Shown: piece after piece, positions 1 to 5,859 of the stretch | Layout of the letters: every line of letters starts with the position of its first letter | How positions within the stretch are numbered: position 1 is the first letter of the stretch | Origin: Zavarzinia sp. | Lineage (GTDB): Bacteria > Pseudomonadota > Alphaproteobacteria > Zavarziniales > Zavarziniaceae | Assembly: GCA_028694545.1 (NCBI GenBank) | Contig: JAQVKV010000103.1 | Location: 1-7,314 of the forward strand | Direction of reading: 5' to 3' | Length of the DNA stretch: 7,314 nucleotides | Position numbers and translations under genes: made by a program | Notes under the pieces: model-generated | Databases searched by the model: none | The model's input: the letters and a program-made list of their open reading frames with translations, nothing else | Told to the model about the DNA's origin: nothing

Positions 1-1298
1 CAGCCGCCCGTGCTCCAGGGCGAAACGCCGAAGCAGGGCACGCGCGGGCCGGGGCCATAGACCTGGCCGTCCGGTTCGTATTGCTTGAGCGATCCCTCGG
101 GCGCCGGATGCGTGAACCATTCATAGGTCAGCTGCGACTCGTCCATGGTCGTGCCGCCGGCCGGCGTGCCGTCTTGGTTCCTGCAATAGACCGAGGGCGG
201 CGGCACGTGATCGAAAAAGCCGTCGTTCTCGTCGAAATTCACGATGAGCACGGTCTTCGACCACACTTCGGGAACCGCCGTCAGGGCGTCCAGGGCTTCT
301 TGAACATACCATGCACCCTGCACCGGGCTCGACGCCTCGGGATGCTCGCTATAGGTCTCGGGCGCGACGATCCACGTCACCTGGGGCAGGCTGCCTTGCT
401 TGACATCGCGCTTGAACTCGGTCAGCAGGCCGAACCAAGGCATGGTGTTGGCCACGCCCTTGTAGAGCGGCTGGCGTTTGTCATAAGCCGAGATATAGGG
501 AATATAAGGGAAGCCAGACGACATGTTGCCGATCGCCTCGCTCGCCGCGCGGAAAGTCCTGAAGCCGACCAGTGGATTGTCGCCATAATTATCGGGCAGG
601 TTCTGATAAACCTTCCAGGTAACCCCCGCGTCTTCGAGGCGTTCGGCGTAAGTCTTCCACTTGTAGCCTTCCTCCGAGGAGCCGAGTGCGTCCCATTCGT
701 TCCTGACCACCGCGCTGCCGTCGCCTGTCGGACCGTTGGTACCGGTCCAGTGATACAGGCGATTACAATTCGTGCTGGTCTGCATAGCGCAGAAATAGGC
801 GTCGCAGAGGGTGAAGGCGTTGGCCAGCGCCCATTGGAATTCCAGCTCGGCACCGGTGTAGTACCCCATGGACTGGTCCTCCTTGTAGATCGGCCAGATC
901 CCCATGCGGCCGTAATCCCAGGAGCCATGGGCGCTGGACCAGCTATGGGGAGTGCCCGTCACGCGTTGGGCATTCCCCTTCTTCTGGTCGAGGTGATAGG
1001 GCGTGATGACCCGCGAGCCATTCCACTGCTCGAAAACCGTGCGCCCATCGACCAGCGGAATCGGGAAGCGGTCGCCAAAGCCGCGCACGCCGGCCATCGT
1101 CCCGAAGTAATGATCGAAGGCGCGGTTCTCCTGCATCAGGATCACCACATGTTCGACATCCTTGATCGATTTCGTCGCATTGTTGGCCGGGATCGCCAAG
1201 GCGCGCCGGATCGATTCCGGGAACACGGCCGATGCCGCCGCCGCGCCGCTCAGCACGGCGGCCGACTTCAGGAAATCGCGCCTGCCCTTATCGACCAT
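1..1298 (-). CDS. Phosphocholine-type phospholipase C, second tandem copy, 3' end cut by window edge
   Basis: Secreted phosphoesterase expected to cleave phosphatidylcholine or sphingomyelin into phosphocholine plus diacylglycerol or ceramide. I read 432 codons, open to the window edge, so the end of the catalytic domain and the C-terminal domains lie outside. The N-terminus carries a Tat signal (GRRDFLKSAA, residues 5-14) followed by an Ala-rich hydrophobic stretch. Family motifs visible are QENRAFDHYFG (about 55-65), STNCNRLYHWTGT (about 175-187), SEHPEASSPVQGAWY and NFDENDGFFDH (about 354-364). ATG 1298 is preferred over ATG 1304, because the GGAGG ribosome site lies 8 bases before the former and only 2 before the latter, and because the product then aligns residue for residue with its upstream twin (MVDKGRRDF versus MTDKSRRDF). 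It starts 25 bases after the twin's stop, so it is probably cotranscribed. Hand-counted identity to the twin is about 76% over 364 residues. Family assignment is firm; substrate is inferred. Confidence 0.93.
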   Translation of the reverse strand, partial: MVDKGRRDFLKSAAVLSGAAAASAVFPESIRRALAIPANNATKSIKDVEHVVILMQENRAFDHYFGTMAGVRGFGDRFPIPLVDGRTVFEQWNGSRVITPYHLDQKKGNAQRVTGTPHSWSSAHGSWDYGRMGIWPIYKEDQSMGYYTGAELEFQWALANAFTLCDAYFCAMQTSTNCNRLYHWTGTNGPTGDGSAVVRNEWDALGSSEEGYKWKTYAERLEDAGVTWKVYQNLPDNYGDNPLVGFRTFRAASEAIGNMSSGFPYIPYISAYDKRQPLYKGVANTMPWFGLLTEFKRDVKQGSLPQVTWIVAPETYSEHPEASSPVQGAWYVQEALDALTAVPEVWSKTVLIVNFDENDGFFDHVPPPSVYCRNQDGTPAGGTTMDESQLTYEWFTHPAPEGSLKQYEPDGQVYGPGPRVPCFGVSPWSTGG

Positions 1299-3036
1299 GG
1301 CCATTGCCTCCGCGCGCGACCGGTCAGCCGGCAGCCACGATGGGGGCGAGGACGGCGGCGGGATCGGACACGCTGTCCCGGCCCGTCTCCATTCGGCCCG
1401 CGACGCGGCGCGCATAATTCGTGCCGGCGATCGCGACGGTGAAGTCGTACCAATTGCCCTGGGCTTGCAGGGACCGCGCGATCAGCACGCGCCGCCCGGC
1501 CGCCACCGTCTTGGTCACGGCATAATTCTCGTAGGCGTTGGCGGTGACGGTCACGACGCAGGAGCGCGAGCCCCTATTCGAGATCGCAAGGATCATCGAA
1601 TTGTCGCTGGGACTGTAGGTGACCGCGACCTCCGGATTGGCCAGACCGCTGCCGCCCGCGAGCCTGGTATCGCCGGTGAAGTGCCGATGGAAGCCATTCG
1701 GCCCGAGAACCCAGAGGTCATAGGCGCCATCGTCGCCGCCGACCGGCCATCCGGCGGTCAGTTCCTTGCCGGCCTCCACCATGTAGCGGTGGGGAATCCG
1801 GTCGAGGTGGAGCTTGTCATAGACATGGAAGACGGCGGCCTGCGTGCCACTATTCTTGAAGGTAATCGATACTGTGTCGCCGGTGACCGCGGCAGTCGCA
1901 TGCAGGACATAGGGCAAGGCGCGGGAAGGCTTGGTGCCGACCGCCTGGGTCGGGATGAATTGCACGCTCTCATCCGGCGTCGGGATCTGTTCCTTCAGGT
2001 CCTGCGACACGCGCAGCGTGTCGGCGGAAGCCTTGCTGCGGCTCGGCAGGGTCGGGATTTCGGCGTTCGGGTTGACGAAATCGAAGCAGCTCATCAGGTC
2101 GCCGCAGACCGTGCGGCGATAGGGGCTGATATTCGTCTCCATCACGCCGAAGCGCTTCTCAAGGAAGCGGATGACGGACGTATGGTCGAAGACCTGCGAA
2201 TTCACCCAGCCGCCCTTGCTCCAGGGCGAGATGACGTAGCAGGGAACGCGCGGGCCGGGGCCGTAGACCCGGCCGTCCGGCGTACCCTGCCCCGTCGTAC
2301 CCGGCGGGTTCGGATGGATGAAGCGCTCGTAGTCGAGGCCAGCGGTATCCGCCATCGTGGTGGCGCCAGCCGGCGTGCCGTCCGCGTTCATGGAGAAGAG
2401 CGCGGGCGACGGCATATGGTCGAAGAAGCCGTCGTTCTCGTCGAAATTGACGATCAGCGCGGTCTTCGCCCAGATTTCCGGCTTGGCGGTCAGGGCGTCC
2501 AAAGCTTCCTGGATGTACCACGCGCCCTGCACCGGGCTCGACGGCCCCGGATGCTCGCTGTAGTTCGAGGGCGCGACGATCCAGGAAATCTGCGGCAGCT
2601 TGCCCCAGCGGATGTCACGCTTGAAATCCTCGAGAAGGCCGAACAGCGGCATGGTGTTGGAGCAGCCCTTGTAGAGGGGCTGGCGCTTGTCGTAGGCGCT
2701 GATATAGGCCCAATAGGGAAAGCCGCTCGACGAATTGCCGATCGCCTCGCTCGCCGCGCGATAGGTTTTGAAGCCGTGCAGCGGGTTATCGGAAAAATTG
2801 TCCGGCAGGAACTGGTAGACCTTCCAGTCGACGCCGGCCTTTTCCAGGCGCTCCGGATAGGTCGTCCACTCGTAGCCCTCCTCGGAGGGACCGAGAGTAT
2901 CCCACTCGTTATAGACGGCGGCGACGCCCTTGCCGGTCGGGCCGTTGGTACCGGTCCAGTGGAACAGGCGGTTCGGATTGGTGCCGGCGTGGATGCCGCA
3001 GTGATAGGAATCGCAGAGGGTGAAGGCGTTGGCCAG
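526..3036. repeat. Tandem gene duplication, unit 2209 bases (phospholipase C pair)
   Basis: The two phospholipase genes form a direct repeat with a constant offset of 2209 bases, equal to the distance between their start codons (3507 and 1298). Exact 26-base matches include 526-551 with 2735-2760, and 802-827 with 3011-3036. The rest is similar but clearly diverged, including many third-position changes, so the duplication is not recent. The matching stretches are potential sites for unequal recombination. Coordinates given span the listed exact matches only. Confidence 0.9.
1307..1311 (-). promoter_or_regulatory. Shine-Dalgarno site of the second phospholipase gene
   Basis: A perfect GGAGG on the minus strand lies in the 25-base gap between the two phospholipase genes. 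It is 2 bases before one ATG and 8 bases before the next in-frame ATG, so it decides the start at 1298. Its presence in so short a gap supports translation from an mRNA that also carries the upstream phospholipase gene. Confidence 0.75.
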
Positions 3037-3507
3037 GGCGTATTGGAACTCCAGCTCCTGTTCCGTGTAATAGCCCATGGACTGGTCTTCCTTGTAGGTC
3101 GGCCAGTTGGCCATGCGGCCGTTGTCCCAGGCGTTCTGGGCATTGCCCCAGCTGTGCGGGGTGCCGCTGACACGCTGGGCATTCCCCGCCGTCTGGTCGA
3201 GGTGATAGGGCATCACGATGCGCGAGCCATTCGACTGCTCGAACACGCTGCGCTCCCCGGGCAAGGGAATGGTGAAACGGTCGCCGAAGCCTCGAACCCC
3301 CGGCATCATGCCGAAGTAGTGATCGAAGGAGCGGTTTTCCTGCATCAGGATGACCACATGCTCCACGTCCATGATGGACTTGGTGGCGTTGTTTGCCTGG
3401 ATCGCCAGGGCCCGCATGATCGAAGGAGGGAAGGCCGTCGCCGCCGCGCTCGCCCCGGTCAGCACCGCCGCCGATTTCAGAAAATCACGCCTGCTCTTGT
3501 CGGTCAT
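1324..3507 (-). CDS. Phosphocholine-type phospholipase C, first tandem copy (complete, Tat-exported)
   Basis: Complete phospholipase C of the PlcH/PlcN family, 727 aa from ATG 3507; PlcH and PlcN are about 690-730 aa. It should hydrolyse phosphatidylcholine or related phospholipids outside the cytoplasm, releasing phosphocholine. It begins with a Tat signal (SRRDFLKSAAVLTG, residues 5-18). The phosphoesterase domain spans about 46-460, with QENRSFDHYFG (55-65), GTNPNRLFHWTGT (175-187) and NFDENDGFFDH (354-364). The Asn and acidic residues of these motifs and the Thr of GTNPNR correspond, by family knowledge, to metal-site and nucleophile positions of the AcpA/PLC superfamily. Two bacterial phospholipase C C-terminal domains follow (about 525-618 and 625-715); the second ends in GNWYDFTV and RRVAGRMETGRDSVSDPA, a family signature. 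GTG 3513 is an alternative start adding two residues; ATG 3507 is preferred because it matches the twin. No strong ribosome site is visible. Its neighbours are a T2SS-type prepilin peptidase upstream and its own duplicate downstream. Confidence 0.95.
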   Translation of the reverse strand: MTDKSRRDFLKSAAVLTGASAAATAFPPSIMRALAIQANNATKSIMDVEHVVILMQENRSFDHYFGMMPGVRGFGDRFTIPLPGERSVFEQSNGSRIVMPYHLDQTAGNAQRVSGTPHSWGNAQNAWDNGRMANWPTYKEDQSMGYYTEQELEFQYALANAFTLCDSYHCGIHAGTNPNRLFHWTGTNGPTGKGVAAVYNEWDTLGPSEEGYEWTTYPERLEKAGVDWKVYQFLPDNFSDNPLHGFKTYRAASEAIGNSSSGFPYWAYISAYDKRQPLYKGCSNTMPLFGLLEDFKRDIRWGKLPQISWIVAPSNYSEHPGPSSPVQGAWYIQEALDALTAKPEIWAKTALIVNFDENDGFFDHMPSPALFSMNADGTPAGATTMADTAGLDYERFIHPNPPGTTGQGTPDGRVYGPGPRVPCYVISPWSKGGWVNSQVFDHTSVIRFLEKRFGVMETNISPYRRTVCGDLMSCFDFVNPNAEIPTLPSRSKASADTLRVSQDLKEQIPTPDESVQFIPTQAVGTKPSRALPYVLHATAAVTGDTVSITFKNSGTQAAVFHVYDKLHLDRIPHRYMVEAGKELTAGWPVGGDDGAYDLWVLGPNGFHRHFTGDTRLAGGSGLANPEVAVTYSPSDNSMILAISNRGSRSCVVTVTANAYENYAVTKTVAAGRRVLIARSLQAQGNWYDFTVAIAGTNYARRVAGRMETGRDSVSDPAAVLAPIVAAG

Positions 3508-3555
3508 CTGCACTACTCACTACGCGTGTCGGATGCCGGAAGATCGCGGAAGTTG

Positions 3556-3573
3556 ATGACGATCAAATTTCAG
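3556..3573 (-). promoter_or_regulatory. Candidate Pho box (PhoB site), weak
   Basis: On the minus strand the sequence reads CTGAAAT-TTGA-TCGTCAT, two 7-base units with a 4-base spacer. It matches the Pho box consensus CTGTCAT-N4-CTGTCAT at 10 of 14 positions, in the correct 11-base phase and orientation. It sits about 48 bases before the first phospholipase start. Phospholipases C of this family are phosphate-starvation genes under PhoB in Pseudomonas, which makes the site plausible. A 10/14 match could occur by chance a few percent of the time in a gap this size, so this is only a candidate. Confidence 0.25.
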
Positions 3574-3634
3574 TTTTGCTGCAAAGAGCCAAGAATCCGC
3601 CCCATTGCTGACAAAATTGTGGGATCAATTTCAG
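3561..3634. repeat. Two short motifs repeated in A-B-B-A order upstream of the phospholipase genes
   Basis: Plus-strand motif A is GATCAAATTTCAG (3561-3573) and GATCAATTTCAG (3623-3634). Motif B is TTGCTGCAAA (3576-3585) and TTGCTGACAAAA (3605-3616). All four copies face the same way, each pair differing by one inserted base. This could be a set of regulator-binding sites or a small local duplication remnant. No known operator was recognised apart from the weak Pho box overlapping the first A copy. Confidence 0.4.
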
Positions 3635-3705
3635 GATGGGTGGAGTTACATATCGGGTTACCTGCGCGAAGCTCCCATAGGTAGTGCCGGTCCAGCAGAA
3701 ACCAC

Positions 3706-4542
3706 TCAGAAAAGAGACCCGATCAGCGAAACATCCGTGACAACGGTCACGAGTCCCACAATGGAGAATCCGGGCCCTAGTGGAATTCCCCGCTTCTCAT
3801 CGCCCTCCCCCATGGCGAAGCGATCGAACAGGGGAGCCATCACGATCGCGAGAAGTGATCCCGCGAGGGCCACCGAGACGACGGTCTCCGCCCCGCCCCA
3901 GGCGCCGATCGCCGCCATCAGCTTCCAGTCCCCGGCCGCCAGAACCTCGCGCCCGGCAAGGGCACGGCCCATGGAGGCCACCCCAGCCATCACGCTCCAG
4001 CCAAGACAGGCACCGAGGATCGCGGCCTCCGCCCCGATCACGTCGAGACCGCAAGGCGCCATCGCGGCGGCGACAAGGCCCAGCCACAGGGCGCCGAGCG
4101 TCAGGGCATCGGGCAGATAGGCGCTGAAGCCGTCCACCAGCGCGGCGACATAAAGAAATCCGCCGAACAGCATGAGCAGAAGAACCCGATCCGCGGGGGT
4201 GCCCGCCGGCATCACCGCCAGCGCCCCGACCATGACGACGAGACCGCCGAGCTCCATCGCCGGCCAGCGCGGGGAAATTCGCGCCTGCCCGCAGGCACAG
4301 CGCCCGCGCAGCATCAGCCAGCCGATCAGCGGCAGGGATTGCGGCCAGGTCAGAGGCCGCGCGCAGGTCGAGCAGCGCGACCCAGGCAGGAACAGGGCGT
4401 TCGCGGGCAATCGTCCCTCGATGATCGCCGGCCAGCGATCGACGGCGACGGTGGTGAAACTGCCGACCAGCAGGCCCCAGAGGGCGGCAAGGAAGAAGCC
4501 GCCCCCCGGTGGCAGCGTCGCCGCCAAGCCCCGCACCGTCAT
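3706..4542 (-). CDS. gspO: Prepilin peptidase / N-methyltransferase (type IV leader peptidase, GspO/PilD type)
   Basis: Inner-membrane aspartyl protease (A24 family) that cuts the leader of type IV pilin-like proteins after Gly and N-methylates the new N-terminus. From ATG 4542 it has 278 aa. An N-terminal membrane segment with GLLVGSF (about 23-29) leads into the cytoplasmic methyltransferase domain with zinc-type cysteines: CSTC at 57-60 and CAC at 82-84, around the family stretch PLIGWLMLRGRC. Several membrane helices follow. The two catalytic Asp are in ALVDGFSAYLPD (Asp137) and AAGDWKL (Asp205). The usual GxGD motif reads AAGD here. Start choice: GGTGA (4550-4554, minus strand) lies 7 bases before ATG 4542; ATGs at 4578 and 4584 would give up to 292 aa, but overlap the divergent gene. 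The gspD and gspK neighbours suggest it serves the T2SS; it could also serve type IV pili encoded elsewhere. Confidence 0.9.
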   Translation of the reverse strand: MTVRGLAATLPPGGGFFLAALWGLLVGSFTTVAVDRWPAIIEGRLPANALFLPGSRCSTCARPLTWPQSLPLIGWLMLRGRCACGQARISPRWPAMELGGLVVMVGALAVMPAGTPADRVLLLMLFGGFLYVAALVDGFSAYLPDALTLGALWLGLVAAAMAPCGLDVIGAEAAILGACLGWSVMAGVASMGRALAGREVLAAGDWKLMAAIGAWGGAETVVSVALAGSLLAIVMAPLFDRFAMGEGDEKRGIPLGPGFSIVGLVTVVTDVSLIGSLF

Positions 4543-4549
4543 GACAATG

Positions 4550-4554
4550 TCACC
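4550..4554 (-). promoter_or_regulatory. Shine-Dalgarno-like site for the prepilin peptidase start
   Basis: GGTGA on the minus strand lies 7 bases before ATG 4542. No equally good site precedes the ATGs at 4578 or 4584, where only a poor AAGAAG stretch is found. It supports the shorter 278-residue product, which begins just ahead of the first membrane segment. Confidence 0.4.
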
Positions 4555-4576
4555 GATCGGCGTGCAAATATCAGCC

Positions 4577-5005
4577 ATGGCCATTTCGTCGCTTCTTCTG
4601 TCCTGCGTGCTTCAGGCGTCCCAGCTTTACGGCGTGCCGCCGGCCGGCATTCTCGCCGTCATGCGGGCCGAGGCCGGACGCCTCGGCGCGGTCAGCGAGA
4701 ACCGGAACGGCAGCCGTGACATCGGCCCCATGCAGGTGAATTCGCTCTGGCTCGCGCCGCTGGCGGATGGCTGGGGGGTGGACGAAGCGACGGCGGAGGC
4801 GGCCCTGCGCGACCGGCCCTGCACCAATATCGCCGTCGGAACCTGGATCCTCGCAGATTGCATCCGGCGCCGGGACGGTGACTTCTGGGCGGGGGTCGGC
4901 TGCTACCACGCCCCGGGCGACGCCGATCGCGCCCGCGCCTATGCCGGAAGGGTCGCCGGCAAGGCGATCGATCTCTTCGGCCCCGACGTCTTCGATCATC
5001 GATAG
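4577..5005 (+). CDS. Small lytic transglycosylase, IagB/IpgF/VirB1-like (SLT domain)
   Basis: Predicted peptidoglycan-cleaving enzyme of 142 aa, nearly all one SLT domain. Family motifs in order: YGVPPAGILAVMRAEAG (18-34) with the probable catalytic Glu32; SENRNGSRDIGPMQVNS (40-56); the WL...GV stretch (58-68); RPCTNIAVGTWILADCI (80-96) and GVGCYH (106-111). This pattern matches specialised transglycosylases of secretion systems (IagB, IpgF, VirB1). YHAP replaces the YN/YHxG pattern common at the end of the domain. The N-terminus is unclear: from ATG 4577 there is only a short hydrophobic stretch (AISSLLLSCVLQA) without a positive charge, and upstream in-frame ATGs at 4541 and 4547 add 12 or 10 residues. 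No good ribosome site was found for any of them. Its 3' end overlaps gspK by 10 bases on the opposite strand, and it diverges from the prepilin peptidase. The context suggests it opens peptidoglycan for the T2SS; this is inference. Confidence 0.85.
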   Translation: MAISSLLLSCVLQASQLYGVPPAGILAVMRAEAGRLGAVSENRNGSRDIGPMQVNSLWLAPLADGWGVDEATAEAALRDRPCTNIAVGTWILADCIRRRDGDFWAGVGCYHAPGDADRARAYAGRVAGKAIDLFGPDVFDHR

Positions 5006-5859
5006 GACCGGATCCAGTAGGGCCGGCGGGGATCGCCGGTGAATTCGACCACCGTCTGGTGGCGGACCATGCCATCCGGCGCCAGCCGTGCCTCCACGGT
5101 GATCCGGAACAAGGCGCGTGCTTCCGCCGGATCCTCAGGCGTTCCAGGCGTTTGGTCCCCGGTCCCCTCGCCTGCGCGCGCCCGGCGCATCGCCTCATAT
5201 TCCTCGGGCCCGACGCCGGCCATGATGGCCAGAACTTCGGGCCGGGCACCGCGTCCGTCCATCATGCCCATATCGGCGCGCGGCACGAGGGAGATCAGCG
5301 GCAGAAGCCGGGCGAGAAGCGCCGCGTCCATCCCCCTCAGCAGGGCAAGCTCGCCCGCCTCGCGCAGGGGGCCGTTGCGGGGGATGATACCGACGGCGGC
5401 ATAGGCCCCCTTCTCCGCACCGCCCGGCCTGGTCTCGTCATCCGCGTCCCGCCAGTCCTCGAGCTCGGCGGCCAGGTTGCTCAAGTGGGCACTGGCAGCG
5501 CCGGCATGGGAGAAGAGCGCCAGCAGGACGGGTGTGGTCACGGCGTTGAGGGGTACGAAGCCGCGCTCATTCTCGACAGTAATGGCAAGATCCACGCCCT
5601 GAAAGGCGATCCGGCGCGTGCTGCCGTCCGCCGGCCAGCGCCGCCGGGCATCTACCAGCCCGGCCCCGTGAATCGCGAGGGCCAGCCCCGCCTCCGCAGC
5701 CGCCTCCAGCCGGGCGACATCGGCCCGCGCCTGAAGCAGGGTGCCCACGCCCCGGCCCCAGTCCACCATCGCCAGCGCGATCAGGGCGAAGGCGGCGACG
5801 CCGGCCACCGCCGCCGGCAGGGCAAAGCCCCGGCGCCGCGCGGCCTCCGCCCTTGTCAC
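4996..5859 (-). CDS. gspK: Type II secretion minor pseudopilin GspK
   Basis: Minor pseudopilin expected at the tip of the T2SS pseudopilus with GspI and GspJ. It has 287 aa, slightly short for GspK. Residues 1-11 are a type IV leader ending RRRG, with cleavage expected after Gly11 to expose FALPAAV and a hydrophobic helix to about residue 32. Position +5 of the mature protein is Ala instead of the Glu of major pseudopilins, as is typical of GspK. The ENERGFVPLN stretch (96-105), DWRDADDETRPGGAEKGAY (135-153) and GELALLRGMD (169-178) match the GspK pattern, including the acidic DWxDxDD segment with a conserved GAE. The GTG start at 5859 overlaps the gspD stop as GTGA, so translation is probably coupled. 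Its leader should be a substrate of the prepilin peptidase encoded nearby. No gspL/M/N follows; an opposite-strand transglycosylase gene does. Confidence 0.9.
   Translation of the reverse strand: MTRAEAARRRGFALPAAVAGVAAFALIALAMVDWGRGVGTLLQARADVARLEAAAEAGLALAIHGAGLVDARRRWPADGSTRRIAFQGVDLAITVENERGFVPLNAVTTPVLLALFSHAGAASAHLSNLAAELEDWRDADDETRPGGAEKGAYAAVGIIPRNGPLREAGELALLRGMDAALLARLLPLISLVPRADMGMMDGRGARPEVLAIMAGVGPEEYEAMRRARAGEGTGDQTPGTPEDPAEARALFRITVEARLAPDGMVRHQTVVEFTGDPRRPYWIRSYR

Larger units (their letters stand above)
3508..3705. other. Intergenic region upstream of the phospholipase operon
   Basis: These 198 bases lie between the stop of the prepilin peptidase gene and the first phospholipase start; both genes are on the minus strand. 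The part around 3550-3660 is visibly richer in A+T than the flanking genes, as expected for a promoter region. I see no convincing -35/-10 pair, no hairpin followed by a T run that would end the peptidase transcript, and no convincing small ORF. It contains a candidate Pho box (3556-3573) and repeated short motifs (3561-3634), described separately. The promoter for the phospholipase pair most likely lies here. Confidence 0.6.

Noticed and set aside
81..1442. Plus-strand open frame (453 codons) that resembles the 840-codon frame
   Set aside because: The resemblance (for example shared IEGAV.LHQD segments) arises only because both are antisense to paralogous phospholipase genes. It is not evidence of a real repeated protein family.
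3580..3630. Sigma-70 promoter with TTGTCA as -35 on the minus strand
   Set aside because: At 16-18 bases downstream there is no acceptable -10 hexamer, so no promoter coordinates can be defended.
1162..3684. Long plus-strand open frame (840 codons) opposite the first phospholipase gene
   Set aside because: It is the antisense shadow of the phospholipase gene in high-GC DNA. Its product is Arg/Gly/Ala-rich with no recognised domain, while the minus strand encodes a clearly conserved enzyme over the same bases.
4172..4576. Upstream extension of the transglycosylase frame to 277 codons
   Set aside because: The extension is antisense to the prepilin peptidase and is Arg/Pro-rich without homology. 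The SLT domain begins only after about 4590, so a start at 4541-4577 is more likely.
4960..5010. Possible hairpin from ATCGAT repeats at the gspK/transglycosylase junction
   Set aside because: The inverted matches are short and interrupted, lie within coding sequence and have no following T run, so a terminator is not supported.
4692..5249. Minus-strand open frame of 185 codons across the gspK/transglycosylase junction
   Set aside because: It is out of frame with gspK, Arg/Pro-rich, and overlaps two well-supported genes.
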